From NCBI RefSeq assembly GCF_042926695.1, contig NZ_CP170642.1, positions 1,612,001 through 1,676,000 on the forward strand: a stretch of DNA of 64,000 nt. The letters run 5' to 3'. A program made the translations under genes and the position numbers. Under the pieces are notes generated by a model. That model was not told the origin of the DNA, did no database searches, and saw only the letters and a program-made list of their open reading frames with translations. This document shows, in pieces, positions 52,631 to 61,403 of this stretch (position 1 is the stretch's first letter; each line of letters begins with the position of its first letter). Source of the DNA: Lonepinella koalarum (lineage in GTDB: Bacteria; Pseudomonadota; Gammaproteobacteria; Enterobacterales; Pasteurellaceae).

Positions 52631-53953
52631 CTAATAAGCTAACACTTCATCCAACGCCATATCTTTGGTTTCTTTAGAAAGCCATAATGCCACAAGAGTC
52701 AATGCTGAATTTACCGCAAGATAGATACCAACGCCTAAAATACCATAATTAGCATTAATCTGAACAGCAAAAGTTGCCGCAACAGTCGCCCCCACAATAG
52801 AAGCAAAATTATAAGCTAAAGACGAACCTGAATAACGCACTTCTGTTGGGAATAATTCGGGTAATAACGCTGCCATCGGACCAAAAGTAAAGCCCATTAA
52901 TGCCATGCCGACCACTAAAAATGCAAATACTGTCCAAGGTGTACCATTAGATAAGAACATTGGCATACATAAACCAAAAACAATCATCGCAAAGGTGACA
53001 TATAATAAGAATTTACGGCGTCCCATTTTATCCGCATAAATACCTGAAATACTAGTAAAGATACCAAATACAATGGCACTTAGTAACAATAATCCTGTAA
53101 ATACATTAGGTTCAATACCTAATCCCATCGGATGACCCGCATCCGATAATTTAGCTGGACTTCTTGAATACACTTGAGCAAAAGCGGTCATAATGTAGAA
53201 CAACACATAGGTCGCTGTCATAATCAACGTTCCTAAAATCAAAGGTTTCAAATGCTGTGTAAATACCGTACTAACAGGCGCTTTTTGAAGTTTCCCTTGT
53301 TGCTCAGTGTCACGGAAAACTTGGCTTTCATGTAAACTTAAACGCACGTATAAACCAATTACCACCATCACAATCGATGAAATAAACGGAATACGCCACG
53401 CCCATTCCACCAAGCCTTGATGCCCCCAGAGATAACTCACGGTAAAGAACGCACTATTGGCTAAAAATAAACCAATAGGTGCCCCTAATTGCGGAAATGT
53501 ACCATACCAAGCACGTTTACCGTCGGGAGCATTTTCTGTCGCCACTAAGGCAGCACCTCCCCATTCGCCTCCTAATCCTAAACCTTGACCGATGCGGCAT
53601 AAACAAAGCAAGATCGGCGCCCAAATACCGATAGATTCATAATTTGGCAATAACCCAATAGTTACCGTAGATCCACCCATTAATAATAATGAAGCGACAA
53701 GGGTTTTCTTACGTCCGATTTTATCCCCAAAGTGACCAAATAATGCTGAACCAATAGGACGTGCAAAAAACGCTAAGGCTAAGGTAGAAAGAGAAAGTAA
53801 TTCATTTGATAATGGATCACCACTGTGAAAGAATTGTGTATTAAAAACTAATACCGCTGCCGCCGCATAGATATAATAATCAAAAAACTCGATAGCGGTT
53901 CCGACCATCGAAGCAATAGCCACTTTACGTGGATCATTTCTTAATGTTGTCAT
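52631..53953 (-). CDS. MFS permease of the metabolite:H+ symporter (MHS) family
   Basis: 440-aa, twelve-helix major facilitator. Loop 2-3 motif GHFGDKIGRKKTLV (~73-86), GEWGGAALVATE in helix 5, and the second-half copy ISGIYADKMGRRKFLL are typical of the ProP/ShiA/YhjE group. N-terminus MTTLRNDPRKVAIASMVGTA. Substrates of this group include shikimate, alpha-ketoglutarate, citrate and osmolytes; this one cannot be fixed. Stand-alone. Confidence 0.88.
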   Translation of the reverse strand: MTTLRNDPRKVAIASMVGTAIEFFDYYIYAAAAVLVFNTQFFHSGDPLSNELLSLSTLALAFFARPIGSALFGHFGDKIGRKKTLVASLLLMGGSTVTIGLLPNYESIGIWAPILLCLCRIGQGLGLGGEWGGAALVATENAPDGKRAWYGTFPQLGAPIGLFLANSAFFTVSYLWGHQGLVEWAWRIPFISSIVMVVIGLYVRLSLHESQVFRDTEQQGKLQKAPVSTVFTQHLKPLILGTLIMTATYVLFYIMTAFAQVYSRSPAKLSDAGHPMGLGIEPNVFTGLLLLSAIVFGIFTSISGIYADKMGRRKFLLYVTFAMIVFGLCMPMFLSNGTPWTVFAFLVVGMALMGFTFGPMAALLPELFPTEVRYSGSSLAYNFASIVGATVAATFAVQINANYGILGVGIYLAVNSALTLVALWLSKETKDMALDEVLAY

Positions 53954-54215
53954 AATAATGGTTCCTAAAAATAAATAACATTTGAAAATCTTGATATTTT
54001 AACACAAAGATGCCAAACACATTCAAGAGAAATATACTAAAATAGGCATGGATAACGTCATATTTTCGATATAAAAATCTAAAAACAATAGACCAAACCG
54101 ATTATTAGACTTAAAATAAGAAAAAATTACAACACCCTCACTAAAAAAACAAATTTCTATAAAATAATCTCTTTTTTATCATGATGATTATTTTTTGCTT
54201 AAAATGTCAGCATAA
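53954..54215. other. Intergenic stretch, nothing recognisable
   Basis: AT-rich gap of about 260 bp between the MHS permease start and the terminator of the zinc-ribbon gene. I see no ORF with a ribosome-binding site, no RNA gene and no strong hairpin; the permease promoter should lie here. Confidence 0.5.
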
Positions 54216-54251
54216 AAATAAAAAACGGTGAAAATCATCAGAATTTCACCG
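54216..54251 (-). terminator. Terminator of the rsuA-bcr-zinc ribbon unit
   Basis: CGGTGAAA (54226-54233) pairs with TTTCACCG (54244-54251), loop 10 nt. On the minus strand it is followed by GTTTTTTATTTTT. An uptake signal abuts the stem (ACCGCACTTT, 54248-). Confidence 0.75.
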
Positions 54252-54271
54252 CACTTTAATCTATCTCAATC

Positions 54272-54502
54272 TTAACCATTCCACCACATTGCTACCGCAA
54301 TCACTAACACAAATACCACCAACCAAAACAACTGTACTTTCACATTTTGGCGATTTAATTGCTGATTGTGTAATCGACGTTGTTCCAGTTTTTGACGGTA
54401 AATTTCTAAATCTTCCTCTTTAAAAGAAAAGCCACAATGGGGACAACTTTCCACACTTTCACTGATTTTTCGCCGACATTCGGGGCAACGTTGTAATGCC
54501 AT
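54272..54502 (-). CDS. Zinc-ribbon membrane-anchored small protein
   Basis: 76-aa protein with an N-terminal zinc ribbon (CPECRRKISESVESCPHCGF, two CxxC pairs at ~6-9 and ~20-23), a basic coiled stretch and one C-terminal helix (FWLVVFVLVIAVAMWW). Likely inner-membrane with the ribbon in the cytoplasm. Start overlaps the stop of the bcr gene by one base. Function unknown; ribbon proteins of this size are often accessory to membrane or ribosomal processes. Confidence 0.8.
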   Translation of the reverse strand: MALQRCPECRRKISESVESCPHCGFSFKEEDLEIYRQKLEQRRLHNQQLNRQNVKVQLFWLVVFVLVIAVAMWWNG

Positions 54503-55701
54503 TATTTTTTCCCTTTTAGCGTTCTATAGGTTAAGAAATAATAAGTTAACACCGCAATAATCACACAAGCTACCATGGAAAATAACATTGGTTTTGCGCT
54601 TTCCAGTTTAAGTAAGGCGACTAATGAACCTATCGTTGCGCCCAAACCAAAACGCACCGTCCCAGCAATAGAATTTGCTGTCCCGGCAATGGTCGGAAAT
54701 TTTCCCAGAATCGATGCCATCGCATTTGATGAAATTAACGCATTTTGTCCCACAAACACCGCTACACCGATTGCCATAGGCCAAAATCCGAGATCCAACA
54801 TCGCCACCAAAAGTAACCACATACCAGCAATGAATTGTACCAACAAGCCGCCTTGCAATAATTTTTCAGCCCCTAATTTACTCACAAAACGTCCGTTAAT
54901 AAGCGAACCAATACTCATCACACCCACATTCAACATAAAGAAATAACCAAAGTTTTCCACTGACACACCATATAAATCAATATACACAATGGAGCCAAGG
55001 GTTAAGAATACAAACATCCCGCCGAAACCAAAGCCAGATGAAATCATATAACCCAGCACTTCTTTTTGTTTCCATATCGTCGCAAAATTACGTGCAATAG
55101 TATTCAAACGTAACGGTACTCTATTCTCTTTTTTATGAGTTTCAGGTAATACAAAAAATACCAACAAGATACTAAGTACACCGGCAAAAGCAATAATATA
55201 AAAAATCATCGTCCAATGAAAATAGGTAACAATATAGCCCCCTAAAATCGGAGCAATTAAAGGTGCTACCATGACGATTAACATAATCAACGACATCATT
55301 TTCGATAGTTCATTTTTATCAAACAGATCTCGCAACAAAGCACCGACTAATACCACAGGAGAGGCACCGAAAAAGCCTTGCACAAAACGAAGTGCGGTAA
55401 AATGTTGAATAGAATCTACCGCCGTCAACGCAAAAGCAGAAATGGCACCCACTATGATACCTAATAAAATGATCGGCTTACGCCCATAACTATCACCGAT
55501 AGGTCCCCAAAACAATTGCCCCATCGCCATACCGAAAGTAAACAACGTTAAAGTATAAGGCACCTGCTCAGGGTTCACCTTTAAATCCTGTGCAATATTC
55601 AAAAAAGCTGGCAAATACATATCAATACCCAACGGCGGTAACATGGACAAAATTCCCAATGTTAAGGTAAACAGTATGCTAGCTTTATAGGTTTTAGTCA
55701 T
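54502..55701 (-). CDS. bcr: Bcr/CflA-family drug-resistance MFS transporter
   Basis: 399-aa, twelve-helix efflux pump. MFS motif A reads GPIGDSYGRKPIIL (~66-79), and motif C is in helix 5; the N-terminal PPLGIDMYLPAFLNIA is typical of Bcr. Family members export bicyclomycin, sulfonamides or chloramphenicol-like compounds. Its start overlaps the end of rsuA by 8 bp, the same pairing as rsuA-bcr in E. coli and other gammaproteobacteria. Confidence 0.92.
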   Translation of the reverse strand: MTKTYKASILFTLTLGILSMLPPLGIDMYLPAFLNIAQDLKVNPEQVPYTLTLFTFGMAMGQLFWGPIGDSYGRKPIILLGIIVGAISAFALTAVDSIQHFTALRFVQGFFGASPVVLVGALLRDLFDKNELSKMMSLIMLIVMVAPLIAPILGGYIVTYFHWTMIFYIIAFAGVLSILLVFFVLPETHKKENRVPLRLNTIARNFATIWKQKEVLGYMISSGFGFGGMFVFLTLGSIVYIDLYGVSVENFGYFFMLNVGVMSIGSLINGRFVSKLGAEKLLQGGLLVQFIAGMWLLLVAMLDLGFWPMAIGVAVFVGQNALISSNAMASILGKFPTIAGTANSIAGTVRFGLGATIGSLVALLKLESAKPMLFSMVACVIIAVLTYYFLTYRTLKGKK

Positions 55702-56395
55702 TTATCACTCCTGAAATTTCTTCTTTGGTTAAGGCACGAAACTCGCCTTCTTCTAAACACTCATCTAATATAATATTCCCAATACGCCAACGGTGTAACC
55801 CCACCACTTTATTACCTAATGCCGCAAACATCCGTTTCACCTGATGATAACGTCCCTCGCTAATGGTGAGATTCACATTATAATCATCAATAATATCTAA
55901 CTGTGCGGACTTGGTCGGTTCTTTTTCACCACGTAATAAAATTCCCTGTTCGCAAATTTGTTGATAATAGTTTTCCACAGGATCCGCAAGGGTGACTAAA
56001 TAGGTTTTCTCGCAATGATGTTTTGGTGAGGTAATATGATGCGACCATTGACCATCATCAGTCAACAACACCAACCCCGTGGTATCCACATCCAACCGCC
56101 CTGCACTGTGCAATCTCCCTGCTAAAGGATAATCGAAAAATTGATAAATAGTCGGATACGTACCATCATCATTAGAACAGACTACGCCTTGTGGTTTATT
56201 CAACATAAAATACTGATTCCCCACCAACCATTCAAGACGTTCGCCATCAAATAAAATCTCATCTTCAGGCGACACTTTCACCGCCCCCGATTTTTCAATT
56301 TTTCCGTTAAGTTGCACCGCACTTTGTTTTAATGCCTTACTGGCTTGCGAACGGGTTAAGCCGGTCTGTTCGCTCAAAAATTTATCTAGTCTCAT
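55694..56395 (-). CDS. rsuA: 16S rRNA pseudouridine(516) synthase
   Basis: 233-aa enzyme. N-terminal S4 domain MRLDKFLSEQTGLTRSQASK, catalytic Asp in GRLHSAGRLDVDTTGLVLLT (~100), and C-terminal RsuA-type YHQVKRMFAALGN. Start ATG 56395, with GGAT upstream; the 5-codon extension to 56410 is not conserved. Isomerises U516 of 16S rRNA in the assembling 30S. Confidence 0.95.
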   Translation of the reverse strand: MRLDKFLSEQTGLTRSQASKALKQSAVQLNGKIEKSGAVKVSPEDEILFDGERLEWLVGNQYFMLNKPQGVVCSNDDGTYPTIYQFFDYPLAGRLHSAGRLDVDTTGLVLLTDDGQWSHHITSPKHHCEKTYLVTLADPVENYYQQICEQGILLRGEKEPTKSAQLDIIDDYNVNLTISEGRYHQVKRMFAALGNKVVGLHRWRIGNIILDECLEEGEFRALTKEEISGVIND

Positions 56396-56463
56396 ATTAT
56401 ATCCAATCATCTTGTCATATTGTTATGGTAAGGGGAAAAAGCGGTAAAAGAAAGAAGAATATC

Positions 56464-56496
56464 AAAAAAACAAAACCGCCATTTGACTGACGGTTT
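56464..56496 (-). terminator. Orphan minus-strand terminator opposite the small-ORF locus
   Basis: On the minus strand AAACCGTCA (56496-56488) pairs with TGGCGGTTT (56481-56473), one mismatch, and T-G-TTTTTTT follows (56472-56464). rsuA starts below it, so it cannot end that gene. A minus-strand transcript must therefore start between here and mod (56887), where no minus-strand protein gene exists. Confidence 0.6.
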
Positions 56497-56497
56497 A

Positions 56498-56506
56498 TGC
56501 TATAAT
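56498..56506 (+). promoter_or_regulatory. Extended -10 promoter of small-ORF transcript
   Basis: TGC-TATAAT (TG at 56498-56499, TATAAT at 56501-56506) is a consensus extended -10 element. The -35 position is weak. It fires into the 5' leader with stem-loop TCAGGCAA-GCAA-TTGCCTGA (56520-56539). Confidence 0.6.
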
Positions 56507-56600
56507 TCATCTTGGTTGGTCAGGCAAGCAATTGCCTGAGCCGTCAGGTAATTGCGAGCCTTGATCTTGTTATGTAAACCACTAACAATAGGGGGCGATT

Positions 56601-56684
56601 ATGCCAAACTGGTTAAAATGGCTTATAGTCATTGCGATCTCTATGATGTTATCTGGCGACACCGTGCAAAGTTTAGTCAGATAG
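56601..56684 (+). CDS. 27-aa hydrophobic peptide (candidate small toxin)
   Basis: ORF of 27 codons, MPNWLKWLIVIAISMMLSGD then TVQSLVR, too short for routine calling. It has one predicted membrane helix (residues ~4-17), with tryptophans and lysine at the interface. The ribosome-binding sequence GGGGG lies 6-10 nt upstream, unusually strong. Size and topology fit a membrane-acting type I toxin or a regulatory micro-protein; a leader peptide is less likely because the next gene is 200 bp away behind a terminator. I do not recognise a family. Confidence 0.5.
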   Translation: MPNWLKWLIVIAISMMLSGDTVQSLVR

Positions 56685-56699
56685 CACCCAACCCCTAAA

Positions 56700-56726
56700 G
56701 GGCGAGCCGAAAGGTTCGCTCTTTTT
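56700..56726 (+). terminator. Terminator of the small-ORF transcript
   Basis: GGGCGAGCC-GAAA-GGTTCGCTC (56700-56721), a 9-bp stem with two G-U pairs and a GNRA tetraloop, then TTTTT (56722-56726). Confidence 0.8.
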
Positions 56727-56887
56727 GTATTATATGCCTTTAAGCCGATTTTTCAAGTGATACTGGTTATAATCCGCTTGCATTTAGTCGCTTTTTGCGT
56801 TAATCACGTTTATAATTCTGAAAAAAATATTAAATCTTACTTTTTTGTATAAATATTGTACAATATTCAGAATAATAAGGCTTCAAA

Positions 56888-58771
56888 ATGCAACAACCCA
56901 ATAATCGTCAAGGATCGGATCGGATCGGATCGGATCGCCAAGATTTTGCTTTTAATCTAACCCGATTACAACAACTTAAATCACTTTTACCCGAAATTTT
57001 TTGCGAAAATGAAATAGACTTTGACAAGTTCAAAGCCCTTTTTTCCGAGCAAATTGCCACCACACCCGATCGCTATATGCTCAACTGGGCAGGCAAATCG
57101 GAAGCCTATCACACCTTACAATCCCCAAGTTTTAAAACGCTCACGCCTTGTCCGCAGGAAAGTGTCAATTTTGAAAACTCCGACAATATTTTTATTGAAG
57201 GCGAAAATCTGGACGTGCTGAAAATTCTGCAAAAATCCTATTTTAACAGCGTAAAGATGATCTACATCGATCCGCCTTACAACACGGGCAATGATTTTGT
57301 GTATCACGATAATTTCGCCAGTCGTCTTGATGATTATCAGCAACAAAGCGGCGAGAAAGACGAAAATGGCTTGCTAAAAAAAGCCTTTGTGCGTAACAGC
57401 AAGGAAAACGGGCATTATCACAGCAACTGGCTGAATATGATGTTGCCACGATTGCATTTGGCGAAAAATCTGCTGAAAGATGACGGCGTGATTTTTATTT
57501 CCATTGACGATAATGAACAGGCTCAACTGAAATTACTGTGTGATGAAGTGTTTGGGGAAGAGAATTTTGTGGCTTGCGTATCAAGATCTACAGGAACGCC
57601 TACAGGTGGTGGTGGATTATCGCAAATAGTCAATGAACTTGATTATCTACTTGTTTATTCAAAATCATCAGAAGTAACCCTATCAGGTTTAGAAATGACC
57701 GAAGAAGAAGCATCTATTTATGACAGAGCAGACGAAAAAGGAAAATATTTAATCAGACCATTGAGACGAACTGGTGGTGAAGATAGAAGAGAAGATCGTC
57801 CAACAATGTACTATGCTTTACAAGCCCCCGATAATTCACTAGTTTATCCTATCGCTCCTGCTGGTTATGAAAGCCGTTGGATATGCGGTCAAGAAAAATA
57901 TAATGAATTATTAAAAAATGAACTAATTGAATGGAAAAATAATCAAGGTAAATGGACTGTTTACCAAAAATTCTATTTAGAAGGAAGATTAAAGCAAGCT
58001 GGTAATCTATGGGCAGATGTAGAAGGCAACAAAAAAGCAACTAGAGATGTAAAAAATCTATTTAATAATACTAAAGTTTTTGACTTCCCTAAACCCATTG
58101 GATTTCTATCTAAAATATTAAAAATAAGCACAAACTCAGATGACCTAATTCTAGATTTTTTCGCTGGTAGTTGCACCACTGCTCACGCCGTCATGCAGCT
58201 AAACGCTAAAGATAACGGTAATCGCCGTTTTATTTGTGTACAAATGCCTGAATTGACCGATGAAAAATCGGAAGCCTTTAAAGCAGGGTTTAAAAATATC
58301 GCCGAAATCAGCAAAGAACGTATCCGCCGTGCGGGTAAACAAATTGCGGAAAATAACCCCGATAAACCACTGGATACAGGCTTTAAAGTGTTTAAACTCA
58401 GCGACAGCCATTTTAAACAATGGCAATCACCAAATATGGAAAATTTAGCACAACAGTTAGAATTTTTTATTGACCCTGTGGCGGATTTCGCTGAACCGCA
58501 AGCGATGTTATATGAAATTTTATTGCGTTTAGGCTTGAAATTAAGCATAAAAGTGCGGTTAGAAAATGATGTTTTTTGGCTGGATGATGAAAACGGCAAA
58601 CGCTATGCCATTTTATTAAGCGAAGCCAACGAAGCCTTGTTTAATCAGATTATTGAGCAACAACCGCTGAAAGTGGTGATGTTAGATCGCTTGTTTAATG
58701 GCAATGATGCCTTAAAGAAAAATACCGAATTGCAATTTGCCGATCACCATATTCAATTTTTGGTGATTTAG
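56888..58771 (+). CDS. mod: Type III restriction-modification methyltransferase Mod, phase variable
   Basis: 627-aa beta-class N6-adenine methylase: catalytic motif YIDPPYNTGNDF (127-138) precedes the AdoMet motif DFFAGSCTTAHAV (~423-435). The latter has Cys429 where Gly is usual (FAGSG). Codons 9-17 (GSDRIGSDR) are encoded by five GGATC units, now in frame. The central ~200 residues (from ~57570 to 58120) are AT-rich and form the target-recognition domain. Start ATG has AAGG upstream. Overlaps no neighbour; res follows after 9 bp. ModRes complex methylates one strand and needs Mod for cutting. Confidence 0.93.
   Translation: MQQPNNRQGSDRIGSDRQDFAFNLTRLQQLKSLLPEIFCENEIDFDKFKALFSEQIATTPDRYMLNWAGKSEAYHTLQSPSFKTLTPCPQESVNFENSDNIFIEGENLDVLKILQKSYFNSVKMIYIDPPYNTGNDFVYHDNFASRLDDYQQQSGEKDENGLLKKAFVRNSKENGHYHSNWLNMMLPRLHLAKNLLKDDGVIFISIDDNEQAQLKLLCDEVFGEENFVACVSRSTGTPTGGGGLSQIVNELDYLLVYSKSSEVTLSGLEMTEEEASIYDRADEKGKYLIRPLRRTGGEDRREDRPTMYYALQAPDNSLVYPIAPAGYESRWICGQEKYNELLKNELIEWKNNQGKWTVYQKFYLEGRLKQAGNLWADVEGNKKATRDVKNLFNNTKVFDFPKPIGFLSKILKISTNSDDLILDFFAGSCTTAHAVMQLNAKDNGNRRFICVQMPELTDEKSEAFKAGFKNIAEISKERIRRAGKQIAENNPDKPLDTGFKVFKLSDSHFKQWQSPNMENLAQQLEFFIDPVADFAEPQAMLYEILLRLGLKLSIKVRLENDVFWLDDENGKRYAILLSEANEALFNQIIEQQPLKVVMLDRLFNGNDALKKNTELQFADHHIQFLVI
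56912..56937 (+). repeat. (GGATC)5 pentanucleotide tract in mod
   Basis: Five perfect tandem GGATC units (56912-56936) plus one more G, 24 bp after the mod ATG. Gain or loss of one unit shifts the frame, so mod should switch on/off by slipped-strand mispairing. Only changes by three units keep it in frame. Confidence 0.95.
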
Positions 58772-58780
58772 GGAGCGATA

Positions 58781-61399
58781 ATGGAAATTCAATTTGAAAA
58801 CCTAAATTATCAATTGCAAGCCGTGCAAGCGGCGGTCAATTTATTTATCGGACAGCCCAATCAGCAGACCGAATTTTTGTTGCAAGGGCAAAATGATGTG
58901 CGTTTTGTCTCCAATCTGGATCTGAAAATTGATGATGAACAGTTGCAACAAAATCTGCAAATACAACAAAATTCACAAAAAATTGACCGCACTTTATTAA
59001 GCGAACAAGGCAAACATTTCACCGTGGAAATGGAAACTGGCACAGGCAAAACCTATGTTTATTTACGCACCATTTTTGAATTAAATCGTCAATACGGTTG
59101 GCAAAAATTTGTGATTGTGGTGCCGAGTGTGGCAATTCGTGAAGGCGTGTTGCATACCTTGAAAATGACGCAATCTCATTTTGCCAATCTGTTTGATAAA
59201 CCTGCGGTAAATCCGAAATTTGAATATAAAAGCAATCAGCTTTCACGCTTAAAAACCTTTGCCACCAGCAATCATATTGAAATTTTGGTTATTAATATTG
59301 ATGCGTTTGCCAAAGACAGCAACGTGATTAATACCCTAAATGAAACAGGCGTTGCCCCGATTAGTTATATTCAACAAGCTAATCCCATTGTGATTATTGA
59401 CGAACCGCAAAATATGGAAACAGACATTCGCCGTAATGCCATTGAAAGCCTGAATCCGTTGTTTACTTTGCGTTATTCTGCTACGCATAAAAATGCTTAT
59501 AACCCAATTTTCAGCCTAAATCCTGTGCAAGCCTATCAATTAGGTTTGGTCAAACAAATTGAAGTGGATAGCGTGCTGGCAGAAAATGATGTCAACGGTG
59601 CTTATTTAAATTTAACCGAAATTAAGGTTGCCAAACAAAGTTGGTCGGCGAAAATTGAATTGCTGTTTAACGATAAAAAAGCGATGAAGAAAAAAGTCGT
59701 CAACATTAAACCGAATCAAGATTTATTTGAACTATCGCAACAAAATGAAATGTATCGTGCTGGCTTTATTTTAAGCGGAATGGATTTGGATAGCCAAATG
59801 GTAGAATTTGCCAATGGTCAGCAAATTTTTGTGGGAACAGATCATTCTGCATTAAAAGACGATATTCAAAAAATGCAAATCCGCCGTACTATTGATGAGC
59901 ATTTGAAAAAAGAACAAAAATTAAAACCGCTTGGCATTAAAGTGCTGTCGCTGTTTTTTATTGATAAAGTGGAAAATTACCGTAATAACGGCAAATTCTA
60001 TCAATGGTTTGAGCAAATTTATCAGGAACTTACAAAAGAATCCGCTCAAGGCGTGCATAACGGTTATTTTTCGCAAGATAAAAAAGGCGTGGCAAAAGAT
60101 ACTAACGGCACAACGCAGGCAGATTACGACACTTATGCCTTGATTATGCGGGATAAAGAAACGCTGTTATCGCTGGATAATCCATTGCGTTTTATATTCT
60201 CCCATTCAGCGTTGCGTGAAGGCTGGGACAATCCGAATGTGTTTCAAATTTGCACCCTAAATGACACCGCATCGGAAATGAAAAAACGGCAGGAAATCGG
60301 GCGTGGCTTGCGTTTGCCTGTGAATCAACAAGGTGAACGAAACTATGAACGCAATCAGAATATTTTGACCGTGATTGCTAATGAAAGCTATGACAGTTTT
60401 GCGTCTAAATTACAACTGGAAATTGAGCAAGATTGTGGCGTGCAGTTTGATAAAAGCCAAATCAAAAAACGAGAAGATAAAAAAGCCGTTCGCTATCGCA
60501 AAGACTTCAGCCAACACCCTGAATTTCAAGCCATTTGGGAGCGGATTAAACAGCAAACCACTTATCGGGTAAATTTCACACAAGCGGAGTTGATTAAAAG
60601 TGCGGTGGAAAATATTCAAAAAATGGAGACAGTGCGTGCGACCAAAATTAAACACGAGAAAAACCGATTAAATATCAACAATTCAGGGATTACGGGCGAA
60701 TATAAAAGCAGCAATCAAGCGGATACATCAGCCCAATGGGCGATTCCTGATTTGCTGGCGGAATTGCAAAAGAAAACAGGCTTAACACGCTTAACCCTTT
60801 GCCAAATTTTACAACAATCCAATCGTTTGCACGAAGTCAAAAATAATCCGCAACGTTTTATTGATTTAACCGCTGAAAAAATCAATGAAACATTACAACA
60901 AATTATGGCGGACGGCGTGGAATATCACAGAATTAATGGCAAAACCTATGAAATGACGCTGTTTAAGGATTTTGAATTTTATTTGAATCAATATAGCTTT
61001 AAGGTCAAGGATTCCAGCAAGACAATTTATGATGATTATATTGCCTTAGATTCGCAAACTGAATACCGTTTTGCCCAACATTGCGAAAGTAGCGATGATG
61101 TGCAGTTTTATTTTAAATTGCCCGAACGTTTTAAAATTCCAACACCGTTAGGCAATTATAATCCCGATTGGGCGGTGGTGTTTAAAGGACAAAATAAAAT
61201 TTATTTTGTGGCAGAAACCAAAAATACAGGCAAAGGGATTCAAGCTGGAATCGATCGCAGCAAATTGCGTTCAACCGAAGATCTCAAAATCACCTATGCA
61301 GAACATAATTTTGCTGCGTTGAAAGTGGATTATCCTGATTTGGAATATAAGGCTGTGGATAGCGTGGAAGAATTAGCCGCAAGTTACAAAATTTCTTAA
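58781..61399 (+). CDS. res: Type III restriction enzyme Res subunit
   Basis: 872-aa helicase-nuclease. Walker A METGTGKTYVYL (84-95), DEAD-like box IVIIDEPQ (203-210), helicase motif VI region EIGRGLRLPVN (~507-517). C-terminal PD-(D/E)xK nuclease: PDWAVVFKGQ then VAETK (~808-830). Uncut and full length. With Mod it cleaves ~25-27 bp from paired sites in known systems. Confidence 0.95.
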   Translation: MEIQFENLNYQLQAVQAAVNLFIGQPNQQTEFLLQGQNDVRFVSNLDLKIDDEQLQQNLQIQQNSQKIDRTLLSEQGKHFTVEMETGTGKTYVYLRTIFELNRQYGWQKFVIVVPSVAIREGVLHTLKMTQSHFANLFDKPAVNPKFEYKSNQLSRLKTFATSNHIEILVINIDAFAKDSNVINTLNETGVAPISYIQQANPIVIIDEPQNMETDIRRNAIESLNPLFTLRYSATHKNAYNPIFSLNPVQAYQLGLVKQIEVDSVLAENDVNGAYLNLTEIKVAKQSWSAKIELLFNDKKAMKKKVVNIKPNQDLFELSQQNEMYRAGFILSGMDLDSQMVEFANGQQIFVGTDHSALKDDIQKMQIRRTIDEHLKKEQKLKPLGIKVLSLFFIDKVENYRNNGKFYQWFEQIYQELTKESAQGVHNGYFSQDKKGVAKDTNGTTQADYDTYALIMRDKETLLSLDNPLRFIFSHSALREGWDNPNVFQICTLNDTASEMKKRQEIGRGLRLPVNQQGERNYERNQNILTVIANESYDSFASKLQLEIEQDCGVQFDKSQIKKREDKKAVRYRKDFSQHPEFQAIWERIKQQTTYRVNFTQAELIKSAVENIQKMETVRATKIKHEKNRLNINNSGITGEYKSSNQADTSAQWAIPDLLAELQKKTGLTRLTLCQILQQSNRLHEVKNNPQRFIDLTAEKINETLQQIMADGVEYHRINGKTYEMTLFKDFEFYLNQYSFKVKDSSKTIYDDYIALDSQTEYRFAQHCESSDDVQFYFKLPERFKIPTPLGNYNPDWAVVFKGQNKIYFVAETKNTGKGIQAGIDRSKLRSTEDLKITYAEHNFAALKVDYPDLEYKAVDSVEELAASYKIS

Positions 61400-61403
61400 A
61401 AAA

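Larger units (their letters stand above)
56507..56726 (+). ncRNA. Candidate structured short transcript, type I toxin-like
   Basis: A ~215-nt unit with promoter at 56501, a GNRA-capped leader hairpin (56520-56539), the 27-codon ORF at 56601 and a terminator at 56700-56726. An opposing transcript ends at 56464. This combination (short mRNA, structured 5' leader, hydrophobic micro-protein, antisense transcription signal) is that of type I toxin-antitoxin loci; no known family is recognised. Confidence 0.45.

Noticed and set aside
58183..58599. 138-codon minus-strand ORF
   Set aside because: Antisense to the conserved C-terminal part of mod, with a serine/phenylalanine-rich shadow composition.
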